A DNA stretch of 64,000 nucleotides from Microcebus murinus (GCF_040939455.1 NC_134118.1:79344729-79408728), one strand, 5' to 3'; numbered from the stretch's first letter, positions 1 through 8,422 are shown. Notes: generated by a model not told the origin, from the letters alone. Translations and numbers: made by a program.

Positions 1-7
1 GGCGATC

Positions 8-19
8 CGCGCGTGCGCA
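8..19. promoter_or_regulatory. NRF1-consensus site upstream of 5S, unit 1
   Basis: CGCGCGTGCGCA. Its reverse complement TGCGCACGCGCG matches the NRF1 consensus YGCGCAYGCGCR at all 12 positions. It ends 2 bp before the CGG tract. The same site recurs in every unit, starting at 3653, 7290, 10934, 14581, 18225, 21872, 25516, 29152, 32793, 36438, 40077, 43705, 47336, 50979, 54632, 58276 and 61908. Binding is inferred from the motif only. Confidence 0.5.
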
Positions 20-21
20 AT

Positions 22-54
<33 letters not shown>
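22..54. repeat. (CGG)11 upstream of copy 1
   Basis: Eleven pure CGG triplets, then GGG CGG. The tract ends 365 bp before the gene. Confidence 0.95.
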
Positions 55-171
55 GGGCGGCCACGAGCTGGGGGTGGGGGGCGGGTAGGTGAAGGAGGCC
101 AGGCGAGGAGAGGAAGGGGGCTGGAAGGTCTCCACCTTGGCGAGTCCAGCCGTGGAGGCGCATCTTGTGTG

Positions 172-178
<7 letters not shown>

Positions 179-204
<26 letters not shown>
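179..204. repeat. (GT)13 upstream of copy 1
   Basis: Thirteen GT after two GAGTGT-type imperfect units. Ends 215 bp before the gene, as in every unit. Confidence 0.95.
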
Positions 205-385
205 ATAGAGAGACAGCCCCCCACCCCGGCCCACCGCTCCCTGCCCGCCCCGCCCCGCCTGTCACCCCCGTCCCTCGGAGCCCGCCGGACCCGGCCGGTG
301 AACTCAACAGGCCCGGCCCGGCGCGGGTCAGCGCCGGTGCGGGGCCTGGGGCGGGAGGAGGCGGCGGGGAAGCGCAGAGAGGCTC

Positions 386-402
386 GGCTTCTTGAGCGGG
401 GC
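386..402 (+). promoter_or_regulatory. possible D-box-like upstream element of 5S
   Basis: Positions -33 to -17 read GGCTTCTTGAGCGGGGC. Mammalian 5S genes have a conserved upstream D box in this interval. The match to the form I recall for human is imperfect, with a short insertion. The same 17 bp lies at -33 in every unit. Inference from position and partial similarity only. Confidence 0.35.
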
Positions 403-418
403 AGGGGCGCCCTCCGCC

Positions 419-539
419 ATCTAGGGCCACACCACCCTGAACGCGCCCGACCTCGTCTGGTCTCGGAAGCTAAGCAGGGTCGGGCCTGGTTAGTACTTGG
501 ATGGGAGACCGCCTGGGAATACCGGGTGCCGTAGGCTTC
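419..539 (+). rRNA. RNA5S: 5S ribosomal RNA, copy 1 (A at position 1)
   Basis: 5S rRNA is a structural RNA of the large ribosomal subunit, bound by uL18 (RPL5), uL5 (RPL11) and TFIIIA, and transcribed by Pol III. The 121-nt sequence aligns to human 5S without gaps. The internal promoter is intact: box A about residues 50-64, intermediate element 67-72, box C 80-97. Relative to human it has C6>G, T12>C, T33>C, A42>G, T112>C and T121>C, all shared with the other 17 copies. Only this copy also has A instead of G at residue 1, which opens the terminal G1-C118 pair. G6 faces G113 in helix I, while C112 turns the G7-U112 wobble into G-C. The ends were set by alignment to the human gene. Whether this variant is incorporated into ribosomes cannot be told from sequence. 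Confidence 0.95.
468..515 (+). promoter_or_regulatory. 5S internal control region (box A, IE, box C), copy 1
   Basis: The type 1 Pol III internal promoter bound by TFIIIA. Box A spans about residues 50-64, the intermediate element 67-72 and box C 80-97 of the gene. Every base from residue 43 to 111 equals human 5S. The same 48 bp begins 49 bp into each of the other 17 genes with no change seen. Confidence 0.85.
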
Positions 540-542
540 TTC

Positions 543-557
543 TTTTTTTTTTTTTTT
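543..557 (+). terminator. Pol III terminator T15, copy 1
   Basis: Fifteen T residues starting 3 nt after the aligned 3' end of the gene. Between the GGC of helix I and the T run lies TTCTTC, so the primary transcript should carry C residues near its end instead of a pure U tail. Confidence 0.9.
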
Positions 558-1140
558 GTTTTGCCTCTTGTTCTGTCCCCTCTCTGGGAGCGAGGCGGCG
601 GCCCGGGGTGGGGGTCACCCCCACCCTCAGCGCCCGCCGCGGTGCCTGGCGCCCCAGCCCGCACCGTGGGGCCTCCTCTTGTCCCAAGCCGCGACACCGC
701 CGTCACGCGGCAGCATGCGTGGCTTCTGGACTGTCAGGTCTCAGACCAAAGGTCTGCTCTGTGGGAACCGACACGCTGGAGGAAACCTTGAGAGTCTGAG
801 AGGGGAGGGAGTTCCAGAAGAAGGCCAGGATGTCATTTGGAGGGAGTATGTGACCAGAACTCGTCCCGTTGCTTTTGGGGTTCTATGGGCTACACGTAGG
901 AATCTTTGGTGGTGGCACCTGATGTTGGGGGATCCGGAGTCGCACCCAGACCTGCTCCACAGGCCTCCTTTTACTTTTCTCTTCGGATTCATTATTTTTA
1001 AAAAGTGTCTCTTATCTCTATGATTGCATTTTCTTTTCTCTCTCTTTTCAAGCAGATGATGGGAGTCCAAGTATTAAGGTGACATGTGTTGCCCGTGCCC
1101 CCCTCCCCCCTGTGTTCTTATTCATTTACCTCTGATGTCG

Positions 1141-1595
1141 TTCCAGCGTATTGTGGGGGTACCAATGTTAAGGTCGGGTACGTTGCCCTCTCCCAGCCTC
1201 CCCCCTCGGGTCAGAGCCTCAAGTGCGCCCATGCCCCAGTCGGTGCGCACCCACCCCATTCCTAATGGAGGTGTATGCCCATCCCCTCCCCCCACCCGCC
1301 CGACACCCACCCGATGAAGGTGATTCCTCTGTGTCCACTTAGGTGTCCATCGGTTCGTACCCATTTGCTGGTGAGCGCGAGCACGTGGTGCTCGTGTGTC
1401 CATTCTTGGGCTACCTGGCTTACTGGAACGGGTTCCAGCTCTGGCCAGGAGAACCACGAGAGGTGCCCTCTCACCGCTGCTCCTCCTAGCTGAATAGCAC
1501 TCCGTGGTGTCCACGCGCCACATTTCATTTACGCACTCGTGGGTCGATGGGCACTCGGGTCGCTTCCAGGTCTTTGCGATTGTGACTTGTGCCCT
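1141..1595 (-). mobile_element. degenerate LINE-1 3'-end fragment, unit 1
   Basis: Read on the + strand, this is a GC-shifted version of the antisense of a mammalian L1 3' end. Landmarks in order: tattgtgggggtaccaatgt (1150-1169), a gggtcagagcctcaagtg motif, gatgggcact (1547-1556), and gctgaatagcactcc followed by ccacattt and tgcgattgtga. The element therefore lies on the - strand with its 3' end near 1141. It is truncated, has no poly-A tail left and no coding capacity. From memory the closest relatives are L1 3' ends of strepsirrhine primates. Diagnostic sites 1171, 1195 and 1233 distinguish unit types. Confidence 0.65.
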
Positions 1596-1599
1596 GACT

Positions 1600-1618
1600 C
1601 TAACCCTAACCCTTACCC
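1600..1618. repeat. telomere-like CCCTAA stub (unit 1)
   Basis: CTAACCCTAACCCTTACCC, just over two CCCTAA hexamers plus a variant. It directly follows the L1 remnant and recurs 1,181 bp after the start of each 5S gene (1,182 bp in unit 10). Confidence 0.6.
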
Positions 1619-1630
1619 AGCCCGTCTCCT

Positions 1631-1766
1631 CCTCGGCCCCTGCCTGACTGACTCCTTCCCGCCCGGCCTGTCACCTGTCACCGTCCTCTGCCCCTGCCTG
1701 ACACGCTCCTCCCCGCCCGGGCCGTCACCGTCCTCGGCCCCTGCCTGACGGGGCTCCTCCGTCGCC
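1631..1766. repeat. three-copy spacer minisatellite (unit 1)
   Basis: Copies begin CCTCGGCCCCTGCCTGAC (1631), CCTCTGCCCCTGCCTGAC (1685) and CCTCGGCCCCTGCCTGAC (1732). Copy lengths are 54 bp, 47 bp and a partial third. The 7-bp difference is a duplicated tgtcacc in the first copy. Present once per unit with unchanged copy number. Confidence 0.8.
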
Positions 1767-1863
1767 TGGGCCTTCCAAGGGCTTGGTGTGGACGCTGGTT
1801 CCAGGACGCCCTCCCAGGAACCCGGTAGCAGGGCGGCCGCAGCGTCTCGCGCCACCCAACCGT

Positions 1864-1877
1864 CCGCCGGCCGGCGG
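1864..1877. repeat. 14-bp perfect CpG palindrome (unit 1)
   Basis: CCGCCGGCCGGCGG equals its own reverse complement. It lies in the most CpG-dense part of the mid-spacer, 23 bp after a GCGGCCGC octamer (1833-1840) that I find once per unit. Confidence 0.7.
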
Positions 1878-2297
1878 CCGTCGCTAAGTGGCCTGCGGGG
1901 GACGTGCCCCCACTGTGGGGCGGGCGCCCAGCCTGGTGTCTTCTCCGAGGCCCCGTGGCTGCTTTCACCCCCCCCCCCGCAAGGGGAGAGCCGCGGAGGT
2001 GGGGACCGCCTCCTCGTGGGGACGTACACCCAGCTCTCCACGTCGGATTCCGGGGCTCTCTGTCCTGCCAGAAGGCCCAGCTGGCCTGCGGGTCCTTAGA
2101 GTGGCAAAAACATCCGAAAACTGAGATTGAGGGTCCGGTGGTTGTCTGCACTTTTGTGCTGGGCACCCCAGGGAGGCCCGGGGGCTGGCTGGACGACGCG
2201 GTCTGCTGGGCAGGGGGGGGGGTTTGGAGGAGCAACTGATGCCCTTTGCACTTTGGGTAGCAAGTGTCTGAGGTGTCTCTGAGCCCTGCGCCATGTC

Positions 2298-2356
2298 GGG
2301 GGTGGGGGGTGGGAGGTCGGTGGGGGTGGAGGAGCAGGAGGAGGAGGAGGAGGAGG
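2298..2356. repeat. G-rich block with (GGA)n (unit 1)
   Basis: G5-T-G6-T-G3 followed by a further G5 tract after an 8-nt loop, then (GGA/AGG) triplets to 2356. This could form a G-quadruplex on the + strand with one loop slightly longer than the usual limit. No length variation seen between units. Confidence 0.6.
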
Positions 2357-3486
2357 TGGGAAGGGCCGTGGCCTGCAGTCGTCTTCCCGGGGTGGCTTCT
2401 TCCACAGGCTGCTTGGCCTGGGCTCCCTGCACCTGGGCCTTTGGAGGACTGGCCCTGTGCTTGCCAACGCTTCCCCTGCAGGGACCCAGAGCTGGGAGGT
2501 TGCATCTCTCAGCCCTGGGTCGGGCAGAGCCCCAGCGGGCCATGCCCACAACCTCTCTCAGCACGGGTCCCCCAGAAGGCTCCTTTGGGACCAGGATTCT
2601 CTTGCGGGTGACTCTTTAAGGTCTGGCCCCTGGATGGAGGGGCACCAGGAGTAGAGGAGCAGGAAGGGGAAGGGGGTGGCCATGCGAGGGGACACTTTCA
2701 GGCCAAGTCCCAGCTTCAGCCTGATCCTCCTGGGAACCCCGGGGTGTACGTCACACCTCCTGGTTGTCCCGCTCTGAGACAAGGAGCCGGGCTTCGCATT
2801 CCCCCAGCAGCCAGTCGTGGGCTGAGGACACCTGGGGCGTTGGGAACTCCCTGGCTTCTCCTTGGCTTAACATCTGGAGCTGCTTGTGAATCGTGCCGCC
2901 ACACACACACCCGAGTGCAGGTGTCTTCTGCACAGACTGCGGGCCTCGCTCTTCTGAATGCCGCTAGCTCGCCACCCACCCACGGGTGAACCTGGTCAGG
3001 GTACTTTCTCTCGGGGGCAGACTCTGATCCTGGCGGGCTACCGGTGTTTCTGTTTGCTCGTTTCTTTCTTCCATTTCGGGAAAGGCTTCCTTACTGGGTG
3101 TGGAAATCTCCTATGCCTTTCCTCGCCTATTCTGTCAGCTTTAAAATTCTCTTTCAGTTGCCACCCTCACAGATGGATTAGGAAACTCTTTCCGGTGCAC
3201 TCATTAGTGAAATGACCTCAATGAAGCTGGAATCCAATATCTAATGGCCGATTTTTAGCGAGTCCACACGCCAGGGTGGTCGGGGTCCAATGCAGCCCCG
3301 GCCAGGCCCAGGCCCCGGCCCCTTGGACTGGGCCACAGGAGGACACAGAGGAGGGTCCCGGCCCCCCCGGTCGCGTTGCCGGCAGTTCTCCAAGGGCTTG
3401 GGCGTTTTCCAGAGGTAGGAGATGGAGGGGACTGATTTCTTCAGCGCCCCACAAACCACGCCACCCCACCCATGGGACACATCCCT

Positions 3487-3500
3487 AGAGAGAGAGAGAG
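3487..3500. repeat. (AG)7 tract (unit 1)
   Basis: Seven AG dinucleotides about 160 bp before the NRF1-type site; constant in all units. Confidence 0.85.
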
Positions 3501-3666
3501 ACGCCCCATACACTCGCTCCCCTCCCCCATGCGCTGTGCCCCAGCCCGGGGCCCGGGGGAATAGGCGGCAGCCCACCCACAGGGTGGGGGGCCCAGCTGA
3601 AAGGGGTTGTCGGGGAGGGCGGCCCCTGCCTGGGGTCAAAGGGCGGGCGATCCGCGCGTGCGCAAT

Positions 3667-3684
3667 CGGCGGCGGCGGCGGCGG
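3667..3684. repeat. (CGG)6 upstream of copy 2
   Basis: Six triplets then GGG CGG; short allele shared with copies 8 and 12. Confidence 0.95.
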
Positions 3685-3807
3685 GGGCGGCCACGAGCTG
3701 GGGGTGGGGGGCGGGTAGGTGAAGGAGGCCAGGCGAGGAGAGGAAGGGGGCTGGAAGGTCTCCACCTTGGCGAGTCCAGCCGTGGAGGCGCATCTTGTGT
3801 GAGTGTG

Positions 3808-3814
<7 letters not shown>

Positions 3815-3842
<28 letters not shown>
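3815..3842. repeat. (GT)14 with extra GAGTGT upstream of copy 2
   Basis: One more GT and one more GAGTGT than usual (+8 bp). Confidence 0.95.
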
Positions 3843-3845
<3 letters not shown>

Positions 3846-4056
3846 GAGAGACAGCCCCCCACCCCGGCCCACCGCTCCCTGCCCGCCCCGCCCCGCCTGT
3901 CACCCCCGTCCCTCGGAGCCCGCCGGACCCGGCCGGTGAACTCAACAGGCCCGGCCCGGCGCGGGTCAGCGCCGGTGCGGGGCCTGGGGCGGGAGGAGGC
4001 GGCGGGGAAGCGCAGAGAGGCTCGGCTTCTTGAGCGGGGCAGGGGCGCCCTCCGCC

Positions 4057-4177
4057 GTCTAGGGCCACACCACCCTGAACGCGCCCGACCTCGTCTGGTC
4101 TCGGAAGCTAAGCAGGGTCGGGCCTGGTTAGTACTTGGATGGGAGACCGCCTGGGAATACCGGGTGCCGTAGGCTTC
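4057..4177 (+). rRNA. RNA5S: 5S ribosomal RNA, copy 2
   Basis: Array-consensus 5S with G1, G6, C12, C33, G42, C112 and C121. It lies 3,638 bp after copy 1 and follows the short (CGG)6 and (GT)14 tracts. Confidence 0.95.
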
Positions 4178-4180
4178 TTC

Positions 4181-4195
4181 TTTTTTTTTTTTTTT
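4181..4195 (+). terminator. Pol III terminator T15, copy 2
   Basis: T15 preceded by TTCTTC. Confidence 0.9.
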
Positions 4196-4778
4196 GTTTT
4201 GCCTCTTGTTCTGTCCCCTCTCTGGGAGCGAGGCGGCGGCCCGGGGTGGGGGTCACCCCCACCCTCAGCGCCCGCCGCGGTGCCTGGCGCCCCAGCCCGC
4301 ACCGTGGGGCCTCCTCTTGTCCCAAGCCGCGACACCGCCGTCACGCGGCAGCATGCGTGGCTTCTGGACTGTCAGGTCTCAGACCAAAGGTCTGCTCTGT
4401 GGGAACCGACACGCTGGAGGAAACCTTGAGAGTCTGAGAGGGGAGGGAGTTCCAGAAGAAGGCCAGGATGTCATTTGGAGGGAGTATGTGACCAGAACTC
4501 GTCCCGTTGCTTTTGGGGTTCTATGGGCTACACGTAGGAATCTTTGGTGGTGGCACCTGATGTTGGGGGATCCGGAGTCGCACCCAGACCTGCTCCACAG
4601 GCCTCCTTTTACTTTTCTCTTCGGATTCATTATTTTTAAAAAGTGTCTCTTATCTCTATGATTGCATTTTCTTTTCTCTCTCTTTTCAAGCAGATGATGG
4701 GAGTCCAAGTATTAAGGTGACATGTGTTGCCCGTGCCCCCCTCCCCCCTGTGTTCTTATTCATTTACCTCTGATGTCG

Positions 4779-5233
4779 TTCCAGCGTATTGTGGGGGTAC
4801 CAATGTTAGGGTCGGGTACGTTGCCCTCTCCCTGCCTCCCCCCTCGGGTCAGAGCCTCAAGTGCGCCCATCCCCCAGTCGGTGCGCACCCACCCCATTCC
4901 TAATGGAGGTGTATGCCCATCCCCTCCCCCCACCCGCCCGACACCCACCCGATGAAGGTGATTCCTCTGTGTCCACTTAGGTGTCCATCGGTTCGTACCC
5001 ATTTGCTGGTGAGCGCGAGCACGTGGTGCTCGTGTGTCCATTCTTGGGCTACCTGGCTTACTGGAACGGGTTCCAGCTCTGGCCAGGAGAACCACGAGAG
5101 GTGCCCTCTCACCGCTGCTCCTCCTAGCTGAATAGCACTCCGTGGTGTCCACGCGCCACATTTCATTTACGCACTCGTGGGTCGATGGGCACTCGGGTCG
5201 CTTCCAGGTCTTTGCGATTGTGACTTGTGCCCT
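4779..5233 (-). mobile_element. degenerate LINE-1 fragment, unit 2 (G/T/C)
   Basis: Copy of the unit 1 remnant with G, T, C at the three diagnostic sites. Confidence 0.65.
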
Positions 5234-7303
5234 GACTCTAACCCTAACCCTTACCCAGCCCGTCTCCTCCTCGGCCCCTGCCTGACTGACTCCTTCCCGC
5301 CCGGCCTGTCACCTGTCACCGTCCTCTGCCCCTGCCTGACACGCTCCTCCCCGCCCGGGCCGTCACCGTCCTCGGCCCCTGCCTGACGGGGCTCCTCCGT
5401 CGCCTGGGCCTTCCAAGGGCTTGGTGTGGACGCTGGTTCCAGGACGCCCTCCCAGGAACCCGGTAGCAGGGCGGCCGCAGCGTCTCGCGCCACCCAACCG
5501 TCCGCCGGCCGGCGGCCGTCGCTAAGTGGCCTGCGGGGGACGTGCCCCCACTGTGGGGCGGGCGCCCAGCCTGGTGTCTTCTCCGAGGCCCCGTGGCTGC
5601 TTTCACCCCCCCCCCGCAAGGGGAGAGCCGCGGAGGTGGGGACCGCCTCCTCGTGGGGACGTACACCCAGCTCTCCACGTCGGATTCCGGGGCTCTCTGT
5701 CCTGCCAGAAGGCCCAGCTGGCCTGCGGGTCCTTAGAGTGGCAAAAACATCCGAAAACTGAGATTGAGGGTCCGGTGGTTGTCTGCACTTTTGTGCTGGG
5801 CACCCCAGGGAGGCCCGGGGGCTGGCTGGACGACGCGGTCTGCTGGGCAGGGGGGGGGGTTTGGAGGAGCAACTGATGCCCTTTGCACTTTGGGTAGCAA
5901 GTGTCTGAGGTGTCTCTGAGCCCTGCGCCATGTCGGGGGTGGGGGGTGGGAGGTCGGTGGGGGTGGAGGAGCAGGAGGAGGAGGAGGAGGAGGTGGGAAG
6001 GGCCGTGGCCTGCAGTCGTCTTCCCGGGGTGGCTTCTTCCACAGGCTGCTTGGCCTGGGCTCCCTGCACCTGGGCCTTTGGAGGACTGGCCCTGTGCTTG
6101 CCAACGCTTCCCCTGCAGGGACCCAGAGCTGGGAGGTTGCATCTCTCAGCCCTGGGTCGGGCAGAGCCCCAGCGGGCCATGCCCACAACCTCTCTCAGCA
6201 CGGGTCCCCCAGAAGGCTCCTTTGGGACCAGGATTCTCTTGCGGGTGACTCTTTAAGGTCTGGCCCCTGGATGGAGGGGCACCAGGAGTAGAGGAGCAGG
6301 AAGGGGAAGGGGGTGGCCATGCGAGGGGACACTTTCAGGCCAAGTCCCAGCTTCAGCCTGATCCTCCTGGGAACCCCGGGGTGTACGTCACACCTCCTGG
6401 TTGTCCCGCTCTGAGACAAGGAGCCGGGCTTCGCATTCCCCCAGCAGCCAGTCGTGGGCTGAGGACACCTGGGGCGTTGGGAACTCCCTGGCTTCTCCTT
6501 GGCTTAACATCTGGAGCTGCTTGTGAATCGTGCCGCCACACACACACCCGAGTGCAGGTGTCTTCTGCACAGACTGCGGGCCTCGCTCTTCTGAATGCCG
6601 CTAGCTCGCCACCCACCCACGGGTGAACCTGGTCAGGGTACTTTCTCTCGGGGGCAGACTCTGATCCTGGCGGGCTACCGGTGTTTCTGTTTGCTCGTTT
6701 CTTTCTTCCATTTCGGGAAAGGCTTCCTTACTGGGTGTGGAAATCTCCTATGCCTTTCCTCGCCTATTCTGTCAGCTTTAAAATTCTCTTTCAGTTGCCA
6801 CCCTCACAGATGGATTAGGAAACTCTTTCCGGTGCACTCATTAGTGAAATGACCTCAATGAAGCTGGAATCCAATATCTAATGGCCGATTTTTAGCGAGT
6901 CCACACGCCAGGGTGGTCGGGGTCCAATGCAGCCCCGGCCAGGCCCAGGCCCCGGCCCCTTGGACTGGGCCACAGGAGGACGCAGAGGAGGGTCCCGGCC
7001 CCCCCGGTCGCGTTGCCGGCAGTTCTCCAAGGGCTTGGGCGTTTTCCAGAGGTAGGAGATGGAGGGGACTGATTTCTTCAGCGCCCCACAAACCACGCCA
7101 CCCCACCCATGGGACACATCCCTAGAGAGAGAGAGAGACGCCCCATACACTCGCTCCCCTCCCCCATGCGCTGTGCCCCAGCCCGGGGCCCGGGGGAATA
7201 GGCGGCAGCCCACCCACAGGGTGGGGGGCCCAGCTGAAAGGGGTTGTCGGGGAGGGCGGCCCCTGCCTGGGGTCAAAGGGCGGGCGATCCGCGCGTGCGC
7301 AAT

Positions 7304-7336
<33 letters not shown>
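7304..7336. repeat. (CGG)11 upstream of copy 3
   Basis: Eleven triplets then GGG CGG. Confidence 0.95.
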
Positions 7337-7453
7337 GGGCGGCCACGAGCTGGGGGTGGGGGGCGGGTAGGTGAAGGAGGCCAGGCGAGGAGAGGAAGGG
7401 GGCTGGAAGGTCTCCACCTTGGCGAGTCCAGCCGTGGAGGCGCATCTTGTGTG

Positions 7454-7460
<7 letters not shown>

Positions 7461-7486
<26 letters not shown>
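7461..7486. repeat. (GT)13 upstream of copy 3
   Basis: Thirteen GT. Confidence 0.95.
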
Positions 7487-7700
7487 ATAGAGAGACAGCC
7501 CCCCACCCCGGCCCACCGCTCCCTGCCCGCCCCGCCCCGCCTGTCACCCCCGTCCCTCGGAGCCCGCCGGACCCGGCCGGTGAACTCAACAGGCCCGGCC
7601 CGGCGCGGGTCAGCGCCGGTGCGGGGCCTGGGGCGGGAGGAGGCGGCGGGGAAGCGCAGAGAGGCTCGGCTTCTTGAGCGGGGCAGGGGCGCCCTCCGCC

Positions 7701-7821
7701 GTCTAGGGCCACACCACCCTGAACGCGCCCGACCTCGTCTGGTCTCGGAAGCTAAGCAGGGTCGGGCCTGGTTAGTACTTGGATGGGAGACCGCCTGGGA
7801 ATACCGGGTGCCGTAGGCTTC
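7701..7821 (+). rRNA. RNA5S: 5S ribosomal RNA, copy 3
   Basis: Array-consensus 5S, 3,644 bp after copy 2, preceded by (CGG)11 and (GT)13. It is the first member of the first two-unit (7,291-bp) block. Confidence 0.95.
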
Positions 7822-7824
7822 TTC

Positions 7825-7839
7825 TTTTTTTTTTTTTTT
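7825..7839 (+). terminator. Pol III terminator T15, copy 3
   Basis: T15 preceded by TTCTTC. Confidence 0.9.
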
Positions 7840-8422
7840 GTTTTGCCTCTTGTTCTGTCCCCTCTCTGGGAGCGAGGCGGCGGCCCGGGGTGGGGGTCAC
7901 CCCCACCCTCAGCGCCCGCCGCGGTGCCTGGCGCCCCAGCCCGCACCGTGGGGCCTCCTCTTGTCCCAAGCCGCGACACCGCCGTCACGCGGCAGCATGC
8001 GTGGCTTCTGGACTGTCAGGTCTCAGACCAAAGGTCTGCTCTGTGGGAACCGACACGCTGGAGGAAACCTTGAGAGTCTGAGAGGGGAGGGAGTTCCAGA
8101 AGAAGGCCAGGATGTCATTTGGAGGGAGTATGTGACCAGAACTCGTCCCGTTGCTTTTGGGGTTCTATGGGCTACACGTAGGAATCTTTGGTGGTGGCAC
8201 CTGATGTTGGGGGATCCGGAGTCGCACCCAGACCTGCTCCACAGGCCTCCTTTTACTTTTCTCTTCGGATTCATTATTTTTAAAAAGTGTCTCTTATCTC
8301 TATGATTGCATTTTCTTTTCTCTCTCTTTTCAAGCAGATGATGGGAGTCCAAGTATTAAGGTGACATGTGTTGCCCGTGCCCCCCTCCCCCCTGTGTTCT
8401 TATTCATTTACCTCTGATGTCG

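Larger units (their letters stand above)
1..418. other. partial spacer upstream of copy 1
   Basis: The last 418 bp of the preceding spacer: NRF1-type site, (CGG)11, (GT)13 and a C/G-rich CpG-dense block up to the gene. It ends in CCAT rather than CCGT, which gives copy 1 its A at residue 1. Confidence 0.9.
540..4056. other. 5S intergenic spacer 1 (3,517 bp), reference layout
   Basis: Reference spacer: terminator 543-557; pyrimidine-rich segment 961-1052; L1 remnant 1141-1595; telomere-like stub 1600-1618; minisatellite 1631-1766; C11 run 1968-1978; G10 run 2213-2222; G-rich/(GGA)n block 2298-2356; AT-richer block about 2990-3260; (AG)7 at 3487-3500; (CGG)6 and (GT)14. L1 haplotype A/A/G at 1171/1195/1233, and A in the ggacAcag site near 3340. 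No gene is seen. Spacer haplotypes elsewhere are quoted in this order. Confidence 0.85.
4178..7700. other. 5S intergenic spacer 2 (3,523 bp)
   Basis: L1 haplotype G/T/C, G in the ggacGcag site, C10, G10, then (CGG)11 and (GT)13 before copy 3. This is the modal length, used as baseline for the others. Confidence 0.85.

Noticed and set aside
419..557. 5S-derived SINE (SINE3 type) instead of a 5S gene
   Set aside because: The full 121 nt is present with a terminator directly after it, in a regular tandem array, and without a SINE body, an A-rich tail or target-site duplications.
1005..1055. Polypyrimidine tract ending in CAAGCAG, resembling a 3' splice site
   Set aside because: No exon-like reading frame with coherent protein content follows, and no donor or conserved partner could be identified. 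Better seen as part of the pyrimidine-rich spacer.
2905..2935. Possible second L1 piece (cgagtgcaggtgtctt), as L1 3' ends contain a similar motif
   Set aside because: Only about 16 bp match and the flanks do not continue the alignment. It is 1.3 kb from the main fragment. Too short to support.
3160..3200. MIR-like motif (cacagatggattaggaaactc)
   Set aside because: It recalls the MIR core end (cagatgaggaaactgag), but the spacing is broken by an insertion and no flanking MIR sequence is seen.
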